Origin: Actinomycetota bacterium
GTDB taxonomy: Bacteria > Actinomycetota > Actinomycetes > Mycobacteriales > HKI-0501
Direction of reading: 5' to 3'
NCBI GenBank assembly: GCA_030840805.1
Contig: JAVEDU010000026.1
Span: 1-37,733, forward strand
Length of the DNA: 37,733 nt
Below, in pieces: positions 32,678 through 37,733 of this stretch. The notes beneath the pieces were generated by a model. The model saw only the letters and a list, made by a program, of their open reading frames with translations. It searched no databases and was not told the DNA's origin. The stretch's first letter is position 1, and each line of letters begins with the position of its first letter. The position numbers and the translations under genes are program-made.

Positions 32678-35107
32678 TCAGATCGCCTGGCGGCGCTGCA
32701 ACACGCTGAACGCGATCCACCCGGGCAGGACCGGCACCCAGAACGTCACCAGCCGGAAGAGCAGCACCGCGGACACCGCCGTGACGCTGGGCAGGCCCGC
32801 GGCGGTGAGCCCGGCGGACAGCGCGGCCTCGACCGCACCCAGCCCACCGGGGGTCGGCGCGGCCGAGCCGATCGCGCTGCCGGCGAGGTACACGACCGCG
32901 ACGGTCGCGATGTCGACATGCCCCCCGAACGCCTGCACCGCCGCCCACAGGCACAGGACGTACGCGGCGCTCAGCAGCACGGTGCCGCCGAGCCCCTCCG
33001 CGAGCTTGCGTGGCCGCTGGAGAACCTCCAGGAGCCGGGGCAGGGTCTCGGTGATCAGCGGCCGCACCCGGCTGCGCAGCCACCCCCGGCCCCGGGGCAG
33101 GACCAAGACCAGGGCGAGCAGGGCCACCGCGGCGCCGACGATGATGTACGCCCACCCGGGCACGCTGAACGCCGGATTCGTGGACGTCCCGGTGAGGAAC
33201 ACGAACAGCGCCAGCAGCACCACGTGCACGACCAGGCCGACCGCCTGCGAGACGCCCACGCTGGCGACCGCGAGCGCGGGCGGGACGCCGGCCCGCTGGA
33301 GGTAGCGGGCGTTCAGGGCCACGCCGCCGACGGTGGCCGGCGCCACCAGCGTCACGAACGACGCGGCGATCTGGACCAGCAGCGTCCGCCCGAACCGCAG
33401 GCGTTCCACCACCCACCCGGAGATCGACAGCGTGGCCGCGACGTAGGTGAGGGCGGACAGCGCGGCCGCCGCGGTCAGCCACCGCCAGTCCGCGGTGGCG
33501 ACGACCCGGACGAGGTCCACCGAGGCGAGCTGGCCCAGCAGGATGTACACCGCGAGCGTCGCCGCGGCGACCGTGACGAGCGTGCGGGGGCGTACCCGCT
33601 CCAGTCGGACCGGCGCCTCGCTCGACAACGCGGGGGCGAGGCCCGCACGCAGTGCCTCCAGTAGCCCCCGGTGGTGGCGCAGTGCGGTACGGGTGGACAG
33701 GGCAAGCGCGACCGGCTGCAGGAACGGCTGGGCGCGCGCGACCCGGGCCCCGCCGACCGCGTCGAAGGCGGCGCGCAGGGCCCGCTCCGGCCCGACGGCG
33801 AGCGCCGACTCGACCAGGAACTGCGCGAGGTCCAGACGCAGCAGGAAGTCGGAGGCGGCGATGTCACCGGTACGAACGTCCCGCAGCCACACCTCGCCGT
33901 CGGTGTCGACCCCGAACCGGCCGAGCGTGAGCGCCCGGTGCGCGACGAACGCGTCGTGCAGCCGGCGGACCTGCTCCCACGCCCCGCGCAGGTGCTCGTC
34001 GGTCACGGCGTCGCCGAGCTCGCCGAACGTGTGCACCGGCCGGTCGGTGAACGCGAGCAGCGTCGCGTCGGGGCCGACCGGGCAGACGCCGATCAGCTCG
34101 GGGGTCCGGGCACCGGCGGCGCGGGCGGCGTACGCGACCATGGCCTGGTGGTCGGTGGCCCGGCGCAGGGTGACGATCGAGCGCCGCGCGGCCGGGCCCT
34201 GCAGCCGCAGCCAGCGGTACGCGCGGTACACCAGGCCGTAGCCCTGCTGGTCCCGGTCGAGCACGACGACCCGGAGCCCGTCGCCGGAGCGGAGAGCGAC
34301 CTCGTACACCCGCCCGTCGCCGGTGTCGGCGCCGCGGAGGCAGGAGGCGACGTCGAGTCGCAGCGAGCCCAGGGCGCGGACGACCTCGCGGGCGGACGGT
34401 CGCACGTTCGCCGATCCGGCCGCGTACGTGACCGCCGCGGCGATCGTCCGGCCGAGCACGAACATCACGGTGGCGTGCAGCGGGGTGGAGGCGCCGGCGA
34501 GGATCGCGGCCAGGGCGGACAGCCCCACCGAGCCCCAGGCGAGGCTGGCCCACCCGGGCCGCCCGGACACGTCGGTGACCGCCACGAACGCCACGAACGC
34601 GGCCAGGTAGCTCGCGGTCGGCGCGGGCGGCCCGTTCACGGTCGAGGTCAGGGCGCTGGTGAGCGACTCGGGCGCGCCGTGCACGACCCATGCGACCAGC
34701 AGGAACGAGGCGCCGAGCGCCAGCAGGGAGGCGGCGAGCGCCTCCCCGATCTGCCGCCACCGGCGCCACAGCGCCTGCCGGACGAGCAAGGCCACCGGTA
34801 CGGCGAGGAGCAGGAGCGACGTCACCGCGTACAGGGCCTGCCGGAGCAGCCCGGGGAGGTGCTGGGCGGCGCGGGTCAGGTCGGACTGCGCGCCCGACAT
34901 CGTGTCGGTCGCGACGGCTCCGAGTGCCAACACCAGCGCGAGGCTGACGGCACCGCCCACCGTCCGGAGCAGGTCCCGCGGCCGGCGTACCGGTAGGGCC
35001 GCCTCGTCGACCATGACGACGTCGCCGGCGGGACCGCCGCTCGTCGCGGTGGGCATACCCGCTCTCCCGGATGGCATCGGCGCCACTGTGCTGCCCACGG
35101 CCGCCAT
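32678..35107 (-). CDS. MprF-like flippase protein with internal pseudokinase-like segment
   Basis: This 809-residue membrane protein has about six N-terminal membrane segments (roughly residues 50-240), then a soluble stretch (about 250-500), and a C-terminal lysylphosphatidylglycerol-synthase-type (UPF0104) membrane domain (about 510-800) of the kind that moves lipids or lipid-linked sugars. The soluble stretch looks like an aminoglycoside-phosphotransferase-type kinase fold: AHRALTLGRFGVDTDGEVWLRD lines up with a catalytic loop, but the catalytic Asp of HRD is Ala (HRA at 390-392) and the following Asn is Arg, so it is probably inactive. ATG at 35107; a shorter start at the next Met is possible. 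It may gate or recognise the transported lipid. Confidence 0.8.
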   Translation of the reverse strand: MAAVGSTVAPMPSGRAGMPTATSGGPAGDVVMVDEAALPVRRPRDLLRTVGGAVSLALVLALGAVATDTMSGAQSDLTRAAQHLPGLLRQALYAVTSLLLLAVPVALLVRQALWRRWRQIGEALAASLLALGASFLLVAWVVHGAPESLTSALTSTVNGPPAPTASYLAAFVAFVAVTDVSGRPGWASLAWGSVGLSALAAILAGASTPLHATVMFVLGRTIAAAVTYAAGSANVRPSAREVVRALGSLRLDVASCLRGADTGDGRVYEVALRSGDGLRVVVLDRDQQGYGLVYRAYRWLRLQGPAARRSIVTLRRATDHQAMVAYAARAAGARTPELIGVCPVGPDATLLAFTDRPVHTFGELGDAVTDEHLRGAWEQVRRLHDAFVAHRALTLGRFGVDTDGEVWLRDVRTGDIAASDFLLRLDLAQFLVESALAVGPERALRAAFDAVGGARVARAQPFLQPVALALSTRTALRHHRGLLEALRAGLAPALSSEAPVRLERVRPRTLVTVAAATLAVYILLGQLASVDLVRVVATADWRWLTAAAALSALTYVAATLSISGWVVERLRFGRTLLVQIAASFVTLVAPATVGGVALNARYLQRAGVPPALAVASVGVSQAVGLVVHVVLLALFVFLTGTSTNPAFSVPGWAYIIVGAAVALLALVLVLPRGRGWLRSRVRPLITETLPRLLEVLQRPRKLAEGLGGTVLLSAAYVLCLWAAVQAFGGHVDIATVAVVYLAGSAIGSAAPTPGGLGAVEAALSAGLTAAGLPSVTAVSAVLLFRLVTFWVPVLPGWIAFSVLQRRQAI

Positions 35108-35184
35108 GGTCCCATGCCCGTCCGCCCGCGTGCCGCGGAATCACCGTGCGGCCCGGTTCGCCCCCTTTGTGCCGGCCGGGGCTC

Positions 35185-36258
35185 TCAGCCGCCGTGCTGC
35201 CGCTCGGGCGCCGCGGCGAAGGTGTACGAGGTCCCCACCGCGCCCGGGACGAACGCGTCCGGCAGCGCGCTCGCCAGTCGCTGCTGCGCCTTCCAGCCTG
35301 TGCAGTGCGCCGGGACGAGGGCATCGGGGTCGAGCTCCGTGAGCGCTGCCACGGTCGGCTCGATCAACGGTTCGAACGCGGCACCGCCGAGGTGGAACCC
35401 GCCGAGGAGCGCATGCAGGTGGTCCACGCCGGTCAGCCGCAGCGCGTGGCGGGCGATGTTCACCGCACCGGCGTGCCCGCAGCCGGTCAGGACGACCAGC
35501 CCCTGGCCACGGACGTGCGCCACCAGCGCCTGCTCGTCCACGATCAGCGAGTCGGGCTCCCACCCCCCGCCGTGCCACGCCTCGTGGAACGGCAGCCCGT
35601 GCTCGAACTCGGTGGTCCGGTCCACCTCACCGGTGAGGAGCAGCGAGCCGTCGAGGAGCAGGGACGGCTCCCGGCGTTCGATCACGCCGAACCCCTCCGC
35701 CTCCAGCGCCGAGCGGCTCAGCGTGGGCAAGGCCCATTCGGGGCTTCCCGGCACGGCGAACCGGCGACGCGTCCACACCAGCGGGTGCACGGTGAGCGGC
35801 AGCGCGCGGCCGGCGCAGAGGCGGGACAGACCGACGAACCCGCCCGCGTGGTCGAAGTGGCCGTGGCTCAGCACGACGGCCTCGATCGTCCCGGCGTCGA
35901 TGCCCAGGCGAGCCGCGTTCGTCGCGAGGCCGTCCGGCGAGACGCCGGTGTCGAACAGCAGGGTGTGGGTCGTCCTGCCCCGCCGGACGGTGACGAGGGC
36001 GGAGAACCCGTGCTCCGCCACGAGCCCCGGGAACGTCCGCAGCTCGGCGAACTGGGGCGCGGGCACCGTCGGCAGCCCGGACAGCCGCGCGCGCCGGGCC
36101 GGGCCGGCGTCCTCCATCAGCCCGTCGTAGCTGTTGTCGACCAGCGTGGTGAGGACGACCTCGTCGACGGGATCGAGCGTGATCGGGTCGACGGCGGGGC
36201 CCTCGGCCGGGCGCGGCGCGGCCCGGCGCGCCTCGTCGGCCTCGCCGCCCGCACACAT
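35185..36258 (-). CDS. MBL-fold metallohydrolase
   Basis: This 357-residue beta-lactamase-fold hydrolase resembles the branch that includes the archaeal dihydropterin phosphate synthase-like enzymes. The metal motif is SHGHFDHAGG (His132, His134, Asp136, His137), then the TGCGHAGAVNIA block gives another His, and PAHCTGW a last one. DTGVSPDGL fits the expected LLFDTG element. Exact substrate unknown. I chose the ATG at 36258 with GGGG upstream; 29 longer residues at the N-terminus are Arg/Ala-rich and unlike the family. Divergent from the GAF-TIR-like gene across about 200 bp. Confidence 0.88.
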   Translation of the reverse strand: MCAGGEADEARRAAPRPAEGPAVDPITLDPVDEVVLTTLVDNSYDGLMEDAGPARRARLSGLPTVPAPQFAELRTFPGLVAEHGFSALVTVRRGRTTHTLLFDTGVSPDGLATNAARLGIDAGTIEAVVLSHGHFDHAGGFVGLSRLCAGRALPLTVHPLVWTRRRFAVPGSPEWALPTLSRSALEAEGFGVIERREPSLLLDGSLLLTGEVDRTTEFEHGLPFHEAWHGGGWEPDSLIVDEQALVAHVRGQGLVVLTGCGHAGAVNIARHALRLTGVDHLHALLGGFHLGGAAFEPLIEPTVAALTELDPDALVPAHCTGWKAQQRLASALPDAFVPGAVGTSYTFAAAPERQHGG

Positions 36259-36461
36259 GGCCCCAGCGTGCTCCCGGTGCGGGCGACGCGCGACCTGCCC
36301 CGCCCGCGCCGCGCGGCGGGTCGGACATCCGACGAAGGTCGACACGGACCTCCGGCCGCCGTCATAGTGGGGCGGGGCGGCGGCGCGGCCGGCGCGGCGA
36401 CGGAGTCCCTGCGGCCGTCGTCGTCACCCGGTGGCATCGAACCCTCTGCCGAGGAGCGGCC

Positions 36462-37565
36462 ATGACCGCGAAGACGAACACGTTGGCCGGCCAGCTCCGG
36501 CATTTCGCCCGCTCGGTCGACATCGTCGACGACGAGATCTTCGACCGCGTCCGCGGGCTGATCGTCCGGTACGTCCGCACCGAGCTCGACGCCGAGTACT
36601 TCGAGCTCATGCGCGAGGAGACACTCGGCGGCGAGCCGGTGCTGAAGATGTTCTGGAGCAGCGACGACCGGGAGCACTCCGCCCCCGTCCGCACCCGGGA
36701 GGGTGGCTACACCAACCCACTCACGCTGGCATTCGGCAGCGACCGGCCACTCTGGATCGTCGGGGTGGACAAGAAGTCGCTGCGAGACGCGCCCGCGCTG
36801 ATCGACGAGTGGTCCGGCTGCGAGCTGCCGTCGCCGTACCGACCCTCGTCGGACCAGTCGATCCGGACCGTGGTGGTCCTGCCGCTGCGTCGCCGGCGCG
36901 TGCTCGGCATCTACTACTTCGAGTCGTGCAGCCACCTGGGAATCACCGACGTCGCGAAGGTCGAGCTGGCCATGCTGGCCGAGGCGCTGGCGATCCTGCT
37001 GGAGCTGTACGACGTCAACCGGAGCCAGTCGCGGATGACCGCCTCGGCCATCGCGGACCTGCAGGACAACCTGGAGTCCGCGAAGTTCCCCCGGCTCGCG
37101 AAGCCACACTTCTTCATCGCGTCCTCGGTCCGCGCGGACATGAGGGTGATGACGGTCATCGACGAGGTGCTGGACGACTTCTCCGACCGGATCGAGTTCA
37201 CCGACTGGAGACGGATGGCGCAGTCGGGGAACATCAGCACGCAGATCGCCAAGGAGGTCACCCGTTCCCGGTTCGGGATCTGCTACCTGTCCGAGCCCAC
37301 CCCGGAGGGGTCCTATCTGGACAACCCCAACGTGGTGTTCGAGGCCGGCATGCTGCACGCCCGGACGGGGAGCAACGAGTCGGGTGACGGGGGCGAGCCG
37401 ACCGGCTGGATCCCGATCCGGGAGCTGGACTCCCCCCCGGCCCCGTTCGACTTCGCCGCGGAGCGCACGGTGCAGGTACCGCGCCGCTCCGACGGTTCCG
37501 TGAACGAGGACCGGCTGCGCGACGACCTGCGCACCCGCGTCGGCACCCTCCTGGGCGAGGCGTGA
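36462..37565 (+). CDS. GAF domain fused to TIR-like nucleotide-binding domain
   Basis: This 367-residue protein of no named function has no signal or membrane segment. Residues about 15-200 read as a GAF-type sensor (FDRVRGLIVRYVRTELDAEY, then VVVLPLRRRRVLGIYYF and a long C-terminal helix). After a linker, residues about 212-320 read as a TIR-like/nucleotide-binding domain: KPHFFIASSV, FTDWRRMAQSGN, SRFGICYLSEPTPEG and NPNVVFEAGMLHA with Glu294 at the family's Glu position. The C-terminal PFDFAAERTVQV resembles the tail of such proteins. ATG has GAGGAG upstream. The combination suggests a small-molecule sensor driving an NAD- or nucleotide-acting effector, perhaps in immunity or stress. That is inference. 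Confidence 0.75.
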   Translation: MTAKTNTLAGQLRHFARSVDIVDDEIFDRVRGLIVRYVRTELDAEYFELMREETLGGEPVLKMFWSSDDREHSAPVRTREGGYTNPLTLAFGSDRPLWIVGVDKKSLRDAPALIDEWSGCELPSPYRPSSDQSIRTVVVLPLRRRRVLGIYYFESCSHLGITDVAKVELAMLAEALAILLELYDVNRSQSRMTASAIADLQDNLESAKFPRLAKPHFFIASSVRADMRVMTVIDEVLDDFSDRIEFTDWRRMAQSGNISTQIAKEVTRSRFGICYLSEPTPEGSYLDNPNVVFEAGMLHARTGSNESGDGGEPTGWIPIRELDSPPAPFDFAAERTVQVPRRSDGSVNEDRLRDDLRTRVGTLLGEA

Positions 37566-37581
37566 GGGCCGCACCGGCAGG

Positions 37582-37733
37582 TCAGCCGCTCCGCGGTGAC
37601 CGGCGGGCGAAGTCGTCGGCGATCTCGTCGAACGTGGCCCAGCGGATGCCCTCGTGGGAGTTGATGTGCTCGATGAGGCGTTCGAGCATGAGCAGCACCT
37701 GCGGGCGTCCCGAGACGTCCGGGTGGATCGTCA
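37582..37733 (-). CDS. polysaccharide deacetylase, C-terminal end (partial)
   Basis: Only the last ~50 codons are in the window; the gene continues past its right edge. The residues include [19 protein letters not shown], then [19 protein letters not shown] and the stop. This matches the end of polysaccharide-deacetylase-type (PuuE-like) proteins, in which the HPDVSGRP element is conserved. Substrate unknown. Convergent with the GAF-TIR-like gene. Confidence 0.75.
   Translation of the reverse strand, partial: TIHPDVSGRPQVLLMLERLIEHINSHEGIRWATFDEIADDFARRSPRSG

Noticed and set aside
36259-36461. Possible CBASS or Thoeris operon around the GAF-TIR-like gene
   Set aside because: No cyclase, SIR2 or second TIR gene lies nearby; neighbours are an MBL hydrolase and a deacetylase.

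Overview
The window is very GC-rich, about half of its genes appear to start with GTG or TTG, it uses twin-arginine (Tat) signals, and it carries actinobacterial gene families: MEDS/HATPase regulators, a MprF-like flippase, DUF2795, and an M28 peptidase with a Tat signal. It therefore looks like the chromosome of a high-GC actinomycete. I cannot assign a genus. There is no integrase, transposase, CRISPR array or phage gene, so most of it reads as ordinary chromosome with a few decayed genes.

Left part (1-5.5 kb, minus strand): a complete branched-chain-amino-acid-type ABC importer operon in the order livG-livF-livH-livM-substrate-binding lipoprotein, followed by an SDR oxidoreductase. Its long upstream leader holds a striking 22-bp inverted repeat. 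At 6.1-10.9 kb: a GMC oxidoreductase with a Tat-exported small partner and a clear terminator, a divergent zinc-type alcohol dehydrogenase, and a MEDS-HATPase regulator. At 11-14.4 kb: a decayed EthD-family gene, tRNA-Ala(GGC), purU, a YqgE/AlgH-family gene, and a spermidine-synthase-like gene whose reading frame runs without a stop into a CsbD gene.

Middle part (14.6-28.2 kb): a membrane diguanylate cyclase overlapping an HtrA-like protease, an OmpR/EnvZ-type two-component pair, a cation-diffusion-facilitator exporter, a small unknown gene, a Tat-secreted M28 peptidase, a seven-repeat beta-propeller protein, a truncated nitroreductase-like gene, a DUF1931 histone-fold protein, and a large PAS-GGDEF-EAL protein. 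Two c-di-GMP genes and two possible sigma-28/WhiG-like promoters hint at developmental, motility or surface control.

Right part (28.1-37.7 kb): a divergent catabolic-looking module (alpha/beta hydrolase, SCP2-like protein and DUF2795 facing a DUF59/MIP18-type protein and an amidohydrolase), an SGNH hydrolase, a Pro/Ser/Thr-rich anchored protein, a flippase-like membrane protein with an internal pseudokinase-like segment, an MBL-fold hydrolase, a GAF-TIR-like fusion protein, and the 3' end of a polysaccharide deacetylase. The best candidate for something undescribed is the GAF-TIR-like protein at 36462-37565. The next best are the DUF59/amidohydrolase divergent module and the pseudokinase-flippase.
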